From assembly GCF_036452155.1 (NCBI RefSeq), contig NZ_JAWJZY010000005.1: a stretch of 64,000 bases of DNA. One strand, written 5' to 3'. This document shows positions 8,582 through 17,774 of this stretch, one piece after another. A model generated the notes under the pieces. It was not told where the DNA came from, ran no database searches, and saw nothing but the letters and a program-made list of their open reading frames with translations. A program made the position numbers and the translations under genes. The first letter of the stretch is position 1. Each line of letters starts with the position of its first letter. Origin of the DNA: Sorlinia euscelidii. GTDB taxonomy: Bacteria > Pseudomonadota > Alphaproteobacteria > Acetobacterales > Acetobacteraceae.

Positions 8582-10527
8582 CCCATCCGTCCGCGTCGCC
8601 TGTCAAGACATCTCGCAGCCTCATCCTGATCGTCGATGATGAACCGGAAATACTCGTTGCTTTGAGTGATTTGCTCGAAGGTGAATTTGACATCATCTCC
8701 ACCACCAGCCCCCATGAAGCCCTCACCCTTGTCAGGGACCATCCCGAGATCGCGGTTATCATCTCTGATCAAAGGATGCCGGGCATGACGGGGGATGTTT
8801 TTTTATCACAGGTGCAGGATAAGACGGATGCGAAAAGCATTCTCCTGACCGGCTATGCAGATCTCTCCGTGGTGATCACCGCTCTCAATCAGGGTCGGAT
8901 ACAGTTTTACGTACACAAACCCTGGGATTCGGACGGGTTAAAAGCGATGGTGCGGGAGAGTGCAACGCGTTTTCACACTGAAAAAGCCCTCTTCAAGGAG
9001 AGATTTCTCCTTCAAAGTACCTTGTGCGCCGCTGCGTTCGATATCGTGTTCTCTGACGCTGGAGGCCGGGTGATCCGGCACAATATAAATCGCGAGATGG
9101 ACAGCGTTGTCGCCATTCAACGTGAGGGTGACCGGGAAGTGCTTGAGGAAACGCTTTACCCTGAGGAAGAGCGTGACGCCATCTCCGCCCAAAGACGGGA
9201 GGTGGTGGTGCGGGGAAAGCTCGAACAATGCGTCCCCGTCACGCGCGATGGTATTACAAGCTGGCTGGAGCGGACACGCATCGTTCTGCCCTGGCCGCGC
9301 CAGGCTGATGGCGCGCTTCTCCCTGCCGGGCAGCGTTGGCAGGCCAGTTTCGAAAGGGACGTGACGGAACGCCGCGCGCTAGAGCAGAGAATGCGCCAGG
9401 ATGATAAAATGCGCGCGTTAGGCACTTTATCGGGCGGTATCGCGCATGACTTCAATAATCTGCTGACGGCCATCCTCGGCTCACTTGATCTTTTACACGA
9501 TATGCTTCCGTCCGATGGGGAGGGCGACGCATCCGTCCCGAAAAAGCTTGTCGAAAACGCCATCGACTCCGCCCGTAAGGGCGCAACCCTGACGCGAAGC
9601 CTGCTCGAGTTCGGTCGACCGAAATCATCGGCCCTGCAAGCCGTCAATGTCGTCAGGCTGGTTCGTAATCTGAAGGAGCTGCTGTCCCAAAGTCTCAACC
9701 GCGCAAGTGATGCCGCCGGAGAAACCGGGAAATGCGCGTTGGATCTCTCACATGTCGCGCGGCGAGCGGACGATCTTTACGCCCAAAGCGACCCGGAACA
9801 GCTTGAAATGGCATTGCTCAATCTCTGCATCAATGCGCGGGATGCGATGCAGGATGGTGGCACGGTGGCGATTCATATCGAGGAAGACATTTCGGCACCT
9901 TCCGCGGAATTTGTGGTGATCTCGGTTTGTGACGAGGGACATGGCATGACGCCCGAAATCGCTGCCCGTATTTTTGACCCGTTTTTCACCACAAAGAAAC
10001 TCGGCCAAGGTAGCGGCCTCGGTTTATCGACGATATATCGCTTCGTCAAAAGATGCGGCGGAGATATCAAAGTCAGGAGCGCGCCCGGTCAGGGGACATG
10101 TATGTCGCTGCTTCTGCCGAAAGTCCCGGCGCAAGGGGCTGAGCTTGCACCTGATATGGCGGCCATCCACCGCGAGACGCGACAACTGAAAATCTTGCTG
10201 ATTGACGATGAAGCGCCTGTGCGCCTGGTGACAGAGCAGTTCCTGCGGCGCAGTGGTCACGAAGTTGTCAGCGTGGCGGATGGCGAGGCCGGGCTTGCCT
10301 GCCTCCTGGCCGGGCAGAGATTCGACCTTGCGATATTGGACCTGATGATGCCACGCATGAGTGGTCAGGAATGCGGAAAACGCCTTGTACAGAAGCAGCC
10401 GGATCTCAGACGCCTTTATATCAGCGGCTATGCTGATGCGGCGCATCGACCGCCGCACCACCAGGTGCTCGAGAAACCTTTCACGCGGGCAATGCTGGAT
10501 GAAGCGATCGCTTCAATCATTAATTAG
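8578..10527 (+). CDS. Hybrid histidine kinase, REC-PAS-kinase-REC
   Basis: A 649-residue soluble hybrid kinase. An N-terminal receiver (residues 15-130) keeps the acidic pair and acceptor (LIVDDEPE, IISDQRMPGMTG, lysine in VHKPW). A PAS-like segment follows (about 150-260). The kinase core has GTLSGGIAHDFNNLL (His near 291), NLCINARDAM, DPFFTTKK and GSGLGLSTIYR. The C-terminal receiver (about 537-649) has LLIDDEAP, AILDLMMPRMSG and LEKPF. The start ATG overlaps the stop of the preceding kinase. The signal sensed and the final output regulator are not visible here. Confidence 0.92.
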   Translation: MTHPSASPVKTSRSLILIVDDEPEILVALSDLLEGEFDIISTTSPHEALTLVRDHPEIAVIISDQRMPGMTGDVFLSQVQDKTDAKSILLTGYADLSVVITALNQGRIQFYVHKPWDSDGLKAMVRESATRFHTEKALFKERFLLQSTLCAAAFDIVFSDAGGRVIRHNINREMDSVVAIQREGDREVLEETLYPEEERDAISAQRREVVVRGKLEQCVPVTRDGITSWLERTRIVLPWPRQADGALLPAGQRWQASFERDVTERRALEQRMRQDDKMRALGTLSGGIAHDFNNLLTAILGSLDLLHDMLPSDGEGDASVPKKLVENAIDSARKGATLTRSLLEFGRPKSSALQAVNVVRLVRNLKELLSQSLNRASDAAGETGKCALDLSHVARRADDLYAQSDPEQLEMALLNLCINARDAMQDGGTVAIHIEEDISAPSAEFVVISVCDEGHGMTPEIAARIFDPFFTTKKLGQGSGLGLSTIYRFVKRCGGDIKVRSAPGQGTCMSLLLPKVPAQGAELAPDMAAIHRETRQLKILLIDDEAPVRLVTEQFLRRSGHEVVSVADGEAGLACLLAGQRFDLAILDLMMPRMSGQECGKRLVQKQPDLRRLYISGYADAAHRPPHHQVLEKPFTRAMLDEAIASIIN

Positions 10528-10569
10528 AACGATCTCCATCTTGCTTTGCGACAGGTTTTAACTATCTAG

Positions 10570-11139
10570 ATGAACATGAAAAACACGCATCAAAACCCCG
10601 ATTATGTTGGATGGCACGGCACCACAATCCTTTGCGTGCGACGCGGGGACAAGGTCACGATGGCCGGCGACGGCCAGGTGACATTGGGTCAGACGATTAT
10701 CAAGGGCAATGCCCGCAAGGTGCGGCGGATTGGCAAGGATAAAAATATCCTCGCGGGGTTCGCGGGGGCGACGGCCGATGCCTTCACCCTTCTGGAGCGC
10801 CTGGAGGCCAAACTCGCGCGCTACCCGAATGACCTGGAAACAGCGTGCGTTGAGCTCGCCAAGGATTGGCGCACGGATCGCTATTTACGTCGGTTGGAGG
10901 CAATGATGGCGGTCGCGGATAAGGATCGATCCTACACACTGACGGGCAATGGCGATGTGCTGGAGCCGGCAGACGGCATTATCGCGATCGGGTCCGGCGG
11001 CAATTACGCCCTCTCCGCGGCGCGCGCCCTTATCGACATTGAGGGTCTGTCGTCGGAGGAAATTGCCCGACGCGCGATGAAAATCGCCGGAGACGTCTGC
11101 GTCTATACGAATCACGCTGTCACGGTTGAAACGCTTTAG
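10570..11139 (+). CDS. hslV: ATP-dependent protease proteolytic subunit HslV
   Basis: Peptidase half of the HslUV (ClpQY) protease in the cytoplasm. The mature enzyme starts at the first threonine of H-G-T-T-I-L (near residue 18), which is the nucleophile after propeptide removal. GDKVTMAGDGQVTLG, AGFAGATADAFTL and the C-terminal VCVYTNHAVTVETL are family hallmarks. Length 189 is normal. ATGs at 10570 and 10576 are both possible starts. hslU follows after 14 bases. Confidence 0.97.
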   Translation: MNMKNTHQNPDYVGWHGTTILCVRRGDKVTMAGDGQVTLGQTIIKGNARKVRRIGKDKNILAGFAGATADAFTLLERLEAKLARYPNDLETACVELAKDWRTDRYLRRLEAMMAVADKDRSYTLTGNGDVLEPADGIIAIGSGGNYALSAARALIDIEGLSSEEIARRAMKIAGDVCVYTNHAVTVETL

Positions 11140-11153
11140 GTCAGGTATCAGGA

Positions 11154-12467
11154 ATGAAAACGCCGCAACTTTCTCCACGAGAAATCGTGTCGAAACTCGA
11201 TCGCTATATTGTCGGGCAGACTGATGCCAAGCGCGCCGTGGCCATTGCCCTCCGAAATCGCTGGCGGCGGGCGCAATTGCCCGATGCCATGCGTGAGGAG
11301 GTTGTCCCGAAAAACATTCTCATGATCGGCCCTACAGGCTGTGGCAAAACCGAGATTGCCCGGCGGCTGGCGCGGCTGGCGCAATCTCCTTTCATCAAGG
11401 TGGAAGCCACGAAATTCACCGAGGTGGGTTATGTCGGGCGCGATGTTGAGTCGATCATCCGCGACCTGATCGAGGTGTCAATAAATATGCTGCGTGATTT
11501 GCGGCGCAAGGATGTTCAGGTCAAGGCTGAAGCCGCGGCAGAGCAGCGCCTTGTCGACGCCCTCGTCGGGGAGCAGGCCTCGGCGGACACCAAAGCCAAG
11601 TTCCGTCAACGGCTCCGAAATGGGGAGTTGGAGGATAAGGAGGTTGAAGTTGACGTTCAGCCGGATGGCGGTCGCGACAATGGGGAAATGCCGGGCCTGA
11701 CACCTGGCGCGGTAATCAACATCTCCGATATGATGAAGAACATCATGAATCGCGCTCCCCAGAAGCGCCGTTTAACGATTTCCGCGGCGCGCAGCCTGCT
11801 GGTTCGGGATGAGTCGGATAAGCTTCTGGATGATGACAGTCTCGCGCAGGAGGCCGTGCGCCACACGCAGGACCACGGCATTGTCTTTCTTGACGAGATT
11901 GACAAAGTCTGTGCCCGGTCGGCCGAGGGTGGGGCGCGCGGTGCCGATATTTCGCGCGAGGGCGTGCAGCGTGACCTCCTGCCACTGATCGAAGGCACAA
12001 CCGTGTCCACTAAATATGGTCCGATCAAGACGGATCATATTTTATTTATCGCGTCCGGCGCTTTCCATCTGGCCAAACCTTCCGACCTGCTGCCCGAGCT
12101 TCAGGGCCGCCTGCCCATTCGCGTCGAATTGCAGGCGCTCACGCAGGATGATTTGCGCCGCATTTTGAGTGAGCCAGAGCATTCCCTCATCAAACAATAT
12201 ATCGCCCTCCTGCAGACAGAGGGTGTGACGCTCTCATTCACGGAGGACGCGATTGACGCTCTCGCGAAAACAGCGGCGGAAGTGAACAGTAATGTTGAGA
12301 ATATCGGTGCGCGACGATTGGCGACGGTAATGGAATATCTGCTGGAGAATATCTCTTTCTCAGCGTCCGACAAGGGAAATGAGGTGATCGAGATTACAGC
12401 CATAGACGTTTTTGACCGCGTAGGTCCGTTGACCGAACGGGATGATCTCAGCCGGTTCATCCTCTGA
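11154..12467 (+). CDS. hslU: ATP-dependent protease ATPase subunit HslU
   Basis: AAA+ unfoldase partner of HslV, 437 residues. Walker A (GPTGCGKTEIARR), Walker B (GIVFLDEIDKV) and the C-terminal LSRFIL tail that docks into HslV are visible, with the family start SPREIVSKLDRYIVGQ. The I-domain lies between the two Walker motifs. The last base of its stop codon is the first base of the following ATG. Confidence 0.97.
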   Translation: MKTPQLSPREIVSKLDRYIVGQTDAKRAVAIALRNRWRRAQLPDAMREEVVPKNILMIGPTGCGKTEIARRLARLAQSPFIKVEATKFTEVGYVGRDVESIIRDLIEVSINMLRDLRRKDVQVKAEAAAEQRLVDALVGEQASADTKAKFRQRLRNGELEDKEVEVDVQPDGGRDNGEMPGLTPGAVINISDMMKNIMNRAPQKRRLTISAARSLLVRDESDKLLDDDSLAQEAVRHTQDHGIVFLDEIDKVCARSAEGGARGADISREGVQRDLLPLIEGTTVSTKYGPIKTDHILFIASGAFHLAKPSDLLPELQGRLPIRVELQALTQDDLRRILSEPEHSLIKQYIALLQTEGVTLSFTEDAIDALAKTAAEVNSNVENIGARRLATVMEYLLENISFSASDKGNEVIEITAIDVFDRVGPLTERDDLSRFIL

Positions 12468-12904
12468 TGGCGGCACCTTTCGTCTCACCGCCGGAAGAAA
12501 CGGCGGCGGCCGCCATCGCCGCCATCGCGGACGAGCTTGCGCTCTTCGATGACTGGACGGACCGATATCAATATATCATCGAAGTGGGACGGCAATTACC
12601 GGCTTTTCCCGAAGCCTGGCAGGATGACGCCCATCGTGTGCCCGGCTGTCAAAGCCAGGTATGGCTTGAGGCACAGCGTGAGGGCGGGAGGATCTATTTT
12701 GCAGGAGAGTCGGACGCGGCCATCGTAAGCGGCCTCGTCGGCTTGTTACTGCGTGTCTATTCGGGGCGCAGTGCGGCGGAAATCAGCGAGACGCCGCCGG
12801 ACTTCCTGCATCGTCTGGGGCTTGTCAAAGCCCTCTCCGCCAATCGTGGTAACGGGGTGGAGGCGATGGCGCGGGCCATCCGGCGCGTTGCCGCGGCTGG
12901 ATAG
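12467..12904 (+). CDS. sufE: SufE-family sulfur acceptor protein
   Basis: Accepts sulfur from a cysteine desulfurase on its conserved cysteine for iron-sulfur cluster assembly. The family motif around that cysteine is seen in HRVPGCQSQVWLEA, preceded by DWTDRYQYIIEVGR, which is characteristic. Length 145 is normal. It overlaps hslU by one base, so it is translated from the same message; no other suf gene is in the window. Confidence 0.93.
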   Translation: MAAPFVSPPEETAAAAIAAIADELALFDDWTDRYQYIIEVGRQLPAFPEAWQDDAHRVPGCQSQVWLEAQREGGRIYFAGESDAAIVSGLVGLLLRVYSGRSAAEISETPPDFLHRLGLVKALSANRGNGVEAMARAIRRVAAAG

Positions 12905-12915
12905 CCCGCAGCGTC

Positions 12916-13230
12916 TCAGTGCGCCATGGCAGGTTGCGGCACATCCGGCATCACGGGGGACGTCGCTTTGTCCAGAGACGGGGTGGTCGTCATCGCGCCT
13001 TCCGTCGTGCACGCGGTGAAGCGACCCTTATCGTCACGGCATTTTGTCGGGCGCGGTGTGGTGCATTTTACGAAACGGCCGGTTTTGTCATCGCGGCAAC
13101 GGACCGGCTTTTTCTTCACACATTTAACGTAGCGGCCTGTATCGGCGTCGCGGCACGTTTTAGCCTGCACGGCCATCGGCGCAACCAGCAGGCTGAGGGC
13201 GAGTGAGGAGGCGAAAAGTCTTTTCAGCAT
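12916..13230 (-). CDS. Secreted cysteine-repeat small protein
   Basis: A 104-residue exported protein that I cannot name. It starts with a signal peptide (MLKRLFASSLALSLLVAPMAVQA) followed by three tandem copies of a roughly 17-residue unit of the form C-R-D-D-x-T-G-R-F-V-K-C: TCRDADTGRYVKC, RCRDDKTGRFVKC and KCRDDKGRFTAC, separated by basic proline-containing linkers. The two cysteines of each unit could form a small loop. A proline- and threonine-rich tail follows. An AAGGAAAT ribosome site lies just before the ATG at 13230. It is convergent with sufE. Confidence 0.75.
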   Translation of the reverse strand: MLKRLFASSLALSLLVAPMAVQAKTCRDADTGRYVKCVKKKPVRCRDDKTGRFVKCTTPRPTKCRDDKGRFTACTTEGAMTTTPSLDKATSPVMPDVPQPAMAH

Positions 13231-13253
13231 CGGGATTTCCTTCACGCGGGAAT

Positions 13254-13563
13254 GCGGGGCTTGATGTCATGGATTGACGAACATCTAAGCGGCTCAACGT
13301 CAGCAAGGTTGCACGCCCGTCCATCTGCACGGCGTCAAAGAGGTGAAGCGTGCACCCGGTTCGTATCGTGCTGCGCCTGTCCCGCGCGCGGCCGTGGCGC
13401 TTCCCTTGGCGAGACGAGTCAAAAAAGGTTGTTTCGACGGGCGAATTCGGCTAGGTGACACACCTCACCTGCGCGACCGTGGCCAGATAAGTGGCATGCC
13501 CGGCCGCAGAATGCTGCCGCCCGAAAGGGTTTGTGCGGCCTGGTTAAGTTTAAGGAGACCGAA
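13254..13563. other. Intergenic region upstream of rpmI
   Basis: About 310 bases between the divergent cysteine-repeat gene and rpmI. I see no convincing protein gene. infC, which often precedes rpmI, is not here. The ribosome site of rpmI (AAGGAGA) is at the right end. Promoters for both flanking genes must lie here, but no strong -35/-10 pair stands out. Confidence 0.5.
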
Positions 13564-13767
13564 ATGCCCAAAATGAAGACGAAGTCGTCGGTGAAAAAAC
13601 GCTTCAAGATCACCGCGACGGGTAAAGTGATGTGCGGCCCCGGCAATAAGCGCCATGGCCTGATCAATCGCCCTCAAAAGATGAAGCGCACCAACCGTGG
13701 TCCGCAGACCATGACGGATATGGACGCGAAGACAATCAAGCAATGGGCCCCCTACGGGCTTTCTTGA
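13564..13767 (+). CDS. rpmI: 50S ribosomal protein L35
   Basis: A 67-residue basic ribosomal protein. The start MPKMKTKSSVKKRFK and the internal GNKRHGLINRPQKMKR are diagnostic of L35. An AAGGAGA ribosome site sits just upstream of the ATG at 13564. rplT follows after 11 bases, the usual pairing. Confidence 0.97.
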   Translation: MPKMKTKSSVKKRFKITATGKVMCGPGNKRHGLINRPQKMKRTNRGPQTMTDMDAKTIKQWAPYGLS

Positions 13768-13778
13768 GGAGATAGATC

Positions 13779-14150
13779 ATGGCACGTGTCAAACGGGGCG
13801 TGACGACTCACGCGCGTCACAAAAAAGTTCTGGAGCTGTCCAAAGGTTATCGCGGGCGCTCATCGACAAATTACCGCATCGCGCTGGAGCGGCTCGAAAA
13901 GGCATTACGCTATGCTTATCGTGACCGCCGCAATAAAAAGCGTGATTTTCGCGGTCTCTGGATTCAGCGTATCAATGCCGCCGTGCGTGAGCATGGGCTG
14001 ACCTACAGCAAATTCATCAATGGCCTGTCCCTGGCGGGGATTGAGATTGACCGTAAGGTTCTCGCCGCGATTGCCTTTGACGATGCGGCGACATTCGCGG
14101 AAATCGTTAAAAAGGCCCAGCAGGCGTTAGAGCAGCCCGCCAAGGCCTGA
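13779..14150 (+). CDS. rplT: 50S ribosomal protein L20
   Basis: A 123-residue ribosomal protein needed early in 50S assembly. MARVKRGVTTHARHKK at the start and RDRRNKKRDFRGLWIQRINAA-type sequence in the middle are family hallmarks. It is cotranscribed with rpmI, and a strong intrinsic terminator follows 25 bases after the stop. Confidence 0.97.
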   Translation: MARVKRGVTTHARHKKVLELSKGYRGRSSTNYRIALERLEKALRYAYRDRRNKKRDFRGLWIQRINAAVREHGLTYSKFINGLSLAGIEIDRKVLAAIAFDDAATFAEIVKKAQQALEQPAKA

Positions 14151-14175
14151 TTTCCCAATCTGGTGTTCAGGAAAT

Positions 14176-14207
14176 GGGCCGTCTTGCTTGAGGACGGCCC
14201 TTTTTTT
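14176..14207 (+). terminator. Rho-independent terminator of rpmI-rplT
   Basis: Perfect 8-base stem GGGCCGTC (14176-14183) with GACGGCCC (14193-14200), a 9-base loop, then seven T. Confidence 0.95.
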
Positions 14208-14231
14208 ATGTTGCGTGATGACGGGTGAATA

Positions 14232-15301
14232 ATGGTGGACGATCTCGACATTCTGAAGAGCACGACCCTGGCCGACCTTGAGACACTGCGTGATGAGGCT
14301 TCATGGGAGGCGCTCAGGGTCAGGACGCTCGGCAAGTCCGGCTGGCTGACGCAGCAGCTCAAAGCGCTCGGCCCCTCGCACCGGATGAGCGCCGCCTTCG
14401 TGGCGCGGCGCTGAATCAGGTCCGGGACGCGCTCAATGCAGCCTTTGCACAGCGGAAAAAAGCGATCGAGTCGGATCTCCTCGCCGCCCAGCTGGAAGCA
14501 GAGCGCGTGGATGTCACCATGCCCGTCGCGCGGCGTGAGGACGGGCTGCTCCATCCCATCCATCAAACGATCGATGAGATGATCGATATTTTCGGCGGAA
14601 TGGGTTTTGGCGTAGCGGAAGGGCCGGATATCGAAAGTCAGTGGCATAATTTCTCCGCCCTGAACACGCCCGAGCACCACCCCGCCCGAACAGAACACGA
14701 TACGTTTTACCTGCCGCGCCCACGTGCCGACGCGCCCGAGCCCGTTTTGCGCACGCAGACATCGGGCGTGCAGATCCGCACCCTACTGAGTAACGCGCCA
14801 CCCCTGCGGGTAATTGCACCGGGCCGGACCTATCGCGCCGATCATGATGCCACGCACTCTCCGATGTTTCATCAATGTGAAGGTATCGTGATTGATCGCG
14901 ACATCACGCTGGCCCATCTTAAATTCTGCCTCATCGCCTTTCTGCGCGCATTCTTCGATAAGCCGGATCTGCCCGTGCGTTTTCGCGCCTCCTATTTTCC
15001 GTTCACGGAGCCATCGATGGAAGTGGATATCGGCTGGTCCCGTAAAACAGGCAATATCGGCGCGGGGGAAGACTGGCTCGAAGTGCTTGGCGCCGGGATG
15101 GTGCAACCCCGTGTGCTGGCAAATTGCGGCGTTGACCCGGAAGTCTGGCAGGGCTTTGCTTTCGGTATGGGCGTGGAGAGACTGACGATGCTTAAATATG
15201 GCATCCCCGATTTACGCTCATTTTATGAGAGTGACCTGCGCTGGCTGCGTCATTACGGTTTTTCCGCCTTTGAAACGCACATTCCGGGCAAGGGGGTCTG
15301 A
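14232..15301 (+). CDS. pheS: Phenylalanine-tRNA ligase alpha subunit, apparent frameshift
   Basis: Catalytic subunit of PheRS. The N-terminal coiled-coil segment (DLETLRDEASWEALRVRTLGKSG) is in one frame and the rest (from PDERRLRGAALNQV) in another. The switch is at the C4 run 14372-14375; one added C gives a continuous 356-residue protein. Class II motifs follow: LLHPIHQT, MGFGVAEGPDIE, FRASYFPFTEPSMEVDI and GFAFGMGVERLTML. An essential gene with a one-base loss in a homopolymer is more likely a sequence error than a dead gene. pheT starts 3 bases after the stop. Confidence 0.92.
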
Positions 15302-15304
15302 ATT

Positions 15305-17767
15305 ATGAAATTTACCCTTTCTTGGTTACGGGAACATCTTGATTTCACGGCTTCCATTGAGGAGATCACGTCGGCGCTGAACCGGATCGGCCTCGAAGTC
15401 GAGAGCGTTAAGAATCAGGCTGAGCAATTAGCCGGTTTCCGCGTTGGTAAAATCCTCGAAGCGCGCCCCCACCCCAATGCGGATCGCCTGCAGGTCTGCG
15501 ATGTGGCGGCGGGGCCGGGATATGAGAAGGTGCAGGTCGTTTGCGGCGCACCGAATGCCCGGACCGGGCTGCATGTCGTGTTCGCCCCGCCGGGCACCTA
15601 TATTCCCGGCAGCGACATGACCATTAAATCAGGTCAGATCCGCGGTGAGGCCAGTGGCGGCATGTTGTGCTCCCTGCGTGAGCTCGGATTGGGCGAGGAG
15701 AGTGACGGCATTGCCGAACTGCCGGAAACGGTGGTGCTGGGCCAGCCTTACGCTGATTTCGCCGGATTGAACGAGACGGTCATTGACATCTCCATTACGC
15801 CGAACCGGGGTGACGCGCTGAGTGTGTATGGCATTGCGCGAGACCTCGCCGCTGCCGGGCTCGGGCGCCTGAAAGCGTGGCTCGCTGAAGTTGTGGACGG
15901 GCAGGGTCCCTCGACGATTAAATGGAAGATCGACCACGACGATGCCTGTCCCTATGTTGTGGGGCGGCTGATCCGCAATGTCCGCAACGGGCCAAGCCCC
16001 GCCTGGCTGCAGAACCGACTCAAATCGGTGGGTCTGCGCCCCATATCGGCGCTCGTTGACGTGACCAATTTCCTTCTGATGGACATCGGACGCCCGTTAC
16101 ACGTCTTCGATGCCGCGAAGCTGTCCGGCGACACGCTGTCCATGACATGCGGCCATGGTGAAACCTTCAACGCGCTGGACGGAAACGCGTATTTGTTGCG
16201 TGAACAGGATCTGATCGTTGCAGATGAAAGTGGCGTCCAGTCTTTGGCGGGCATCATTGGTGGTGCGGCAAGCAGCGTTTCCGAAGAAACGCAGCACGTC
16301 TTTATTGAATCCGCCTTGTTTGAACCTGTCCGTATCGCCCTGACGGGGCGGCGTCTCGGTATCCATACGGATGGGCGCTACCGGTTTGAGCGCGGTGTTG
16401 ACCCGGCTCTGGTCCTGCCCGGGTTGGAAGCGGCGACAAAACGCATCCTTGATCTGTGCGGCGGTGAGGCGAGCGAAGTTGTTTCTGCGGGGGCCTTGCC
16501 CGATTGGCAGCGCACGGCGCGTCTTCGCTTTGAAAAGCTCGACAGCTTCGGAGGGGCCGTGCTCCAGGCCGATGAGGCTGTGGAAACGCTGGAGCATCTG
16601 GGATTTTCTGTCGCTTCTCGGGACGCGGCTTCCGTAACCGTGCATGTGCCGTCATGGCGGCATGACATCGCAGCCCCCATTAAGCTGGACCCGTCGCCAA
16701 CGCTGGATGACAACGCCGCGGAACGCGCGGCGCAGAGCGTTACATTGGTGGAGGGGGAGCGAGACCTCATTGAAGAGATCCTGCGGATCCGCGGATTAGA
16801 TGAGATCGTACCGCGCCCCTTGCCGGAATTTAGCGGCGCGGCGAACCCGACCGTCATGGCGAAGCGCATGGCATCGCGGCGTGCCCGGCATTTATGCGCG
16901 GCGCTGGGCTTGACAGAAACCATCGGTTTCTCCTTCGTCTCAATGGAGGAGGCGGCACTTTTCGGTGAAACATCCGAGAAATTATCGCTCCTGAACCCGA
17001 TCGCCGTAGATCTGAGCCATATGCGGCCGACACCGTTGATCAACCTTGTCAAAGCCTGGCACCGTAATGAGGCGCGCGGTGCGGTCCGCGCGGCGCTCTT
17101 TGAGGTCGGGCCAGGTTTTTCCCCGTCCGGACAGGCGACGCTGCTTGCAGGATTGCGCGCGGGTGAAACCGCGCGTCGGCCCGGCGCACGGGCACGGGAA
17201 TATAATTTGTGGGATGTGAAAAGTGACTTAATGGCACTCCTCGACGCGATGGGTGTCCCGTCAGAGGCGGTGACCGTGTCACGCAACGTACCGCCTTATT
17301 TCCATCCAGGTAAATCAGGTGCCGTCCAACTGGGACCGAAAACAGTTCTGGGCTATTTCGGTGAACTCCATCCGCAGATCGTCCGGGAAATGGGTTGCAG
17401 TGGCACTCTGGCGGTTTTCTCGCTTAATCTCGACGTTCTACCGGCCCGAAAGGTTAAAAAGCGTCAGGCGCCGGAAATTCCCAGCCTGCAACCGATCCAC
17501 CGGGATTTCGCCTTTATCGTGGATAAAACGGTGGATGCGCAGGATCTGCTGAGGTCCGTGCGCGGCGTCGACCGAAATCTGATCACCGCTGTCAGTCTCT
17601 TCGACGTCTTTGAAGGCGGAAATCTGCCTGACGATAAGAAGTCACTAGGGGTTGAGGTGACCATCCAACCCCTGCACACGGCGTTGAAACTTGCAGAAAT
17701 TGATGCCGTCGCCGAAAAAATCGTGAATATCGCGACTAAAGCGGTCGGGGCCGAATTGAGGCAGTGA
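15305..17767 (+). CDS. pheT: Phenylalanine-tRNA ligase beta subunit
   Basis: Partner of PheS, 820 residues. It shows the start MKFTLSWLREHLDF, the tRNA-binding domain (HPNADRLQVCDV), B3/B4 editing region, B5 domain (VPSWRHDI and EILRIRGLDEIVPRPLP) and the C-terminal anticodon-binding fold (QPIHRDFAFIVD). Between VPSWRHDI and EILRIRG there is an extra stretch of about 30 residues (near residues 455-490) not found in most family members as I recall them. Cotranscribed with pheS and followed by lpxB after 7 bases. Confidence 0.96.
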   Translation: MKFTLSWLREHLDFTASIEEITSALNRIGLEVESVKNQAEQLAGFRVGKILEARPHPNADRLQVCDVAAGPGYEKVQVVCGAPNARTGLHVVFAPPGTYIPGSDMTIKSGQIRGEASGGMLCSLRELGLGEESDGIAELPETVVLGQPYADFAGLNETVIDISITPNRGDALSVYGIARDLAAAGLGRLKAWLAEVVDGQGPSTIKWKIDHDDACPYVVGRLIRNVRNGPSPAWLQNRLKSVGLRPISALVDVTNFLLMDIGRPLHVFDAAKLSGDTLSMTCGHGETFNALDGNAYLLREQDLIVADESGVQSLAGIIGGAASSVSEETQHVFIESALFEPVRIALTGRRLGIHTDGRYRFERGVDPALVLPGLEAATKRILDLCGGEASEVVSAGALPDWQRTARLRFEKLDSFGGAVLQADEAVETLEHLGFSVASRDAASVTVHVPSWRHDIAAPIKLDPSPTLDDNAAERAAQSVTLVEGERDLIEEILRIRGLDEIVPRPLPEFSGAANPTVMAKRMASRRARHLCAALGLTETIGFSFVSMEEAALFGETSEKLSLLNPIAVDLSHMRPTPLINLVKAWHRNEARGAVRAALFEVGPGFSPSGQATLLAGLRAGETARRPGARAREYNLWDVKSDLMALLDAMGVPSEAVTVSRNVPPYFHPGKSGAVQLGPKTVLGYFGELHPQIVREMGCSGTLAVFSLNLDVLPARKVKKRQAPEIPSLQPIHRDFAFIVDKTVDAQDLLRSVRGVDRNLITAVSLFDVFEGGNLPDDKKSLGVEVTIQPLHTALKLAEIDAVAEKIVNIATKAVGAELRQ

Positions 17768-17774
17768 GGCCAAG

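Noticed and set aside
16378..17286. Long open frame on the minus strand opposite pheT
   Set aside because: It is the mirror of a strong pheT frame, has serine- and arginine-rich composition, and lacks any recognisable motif.
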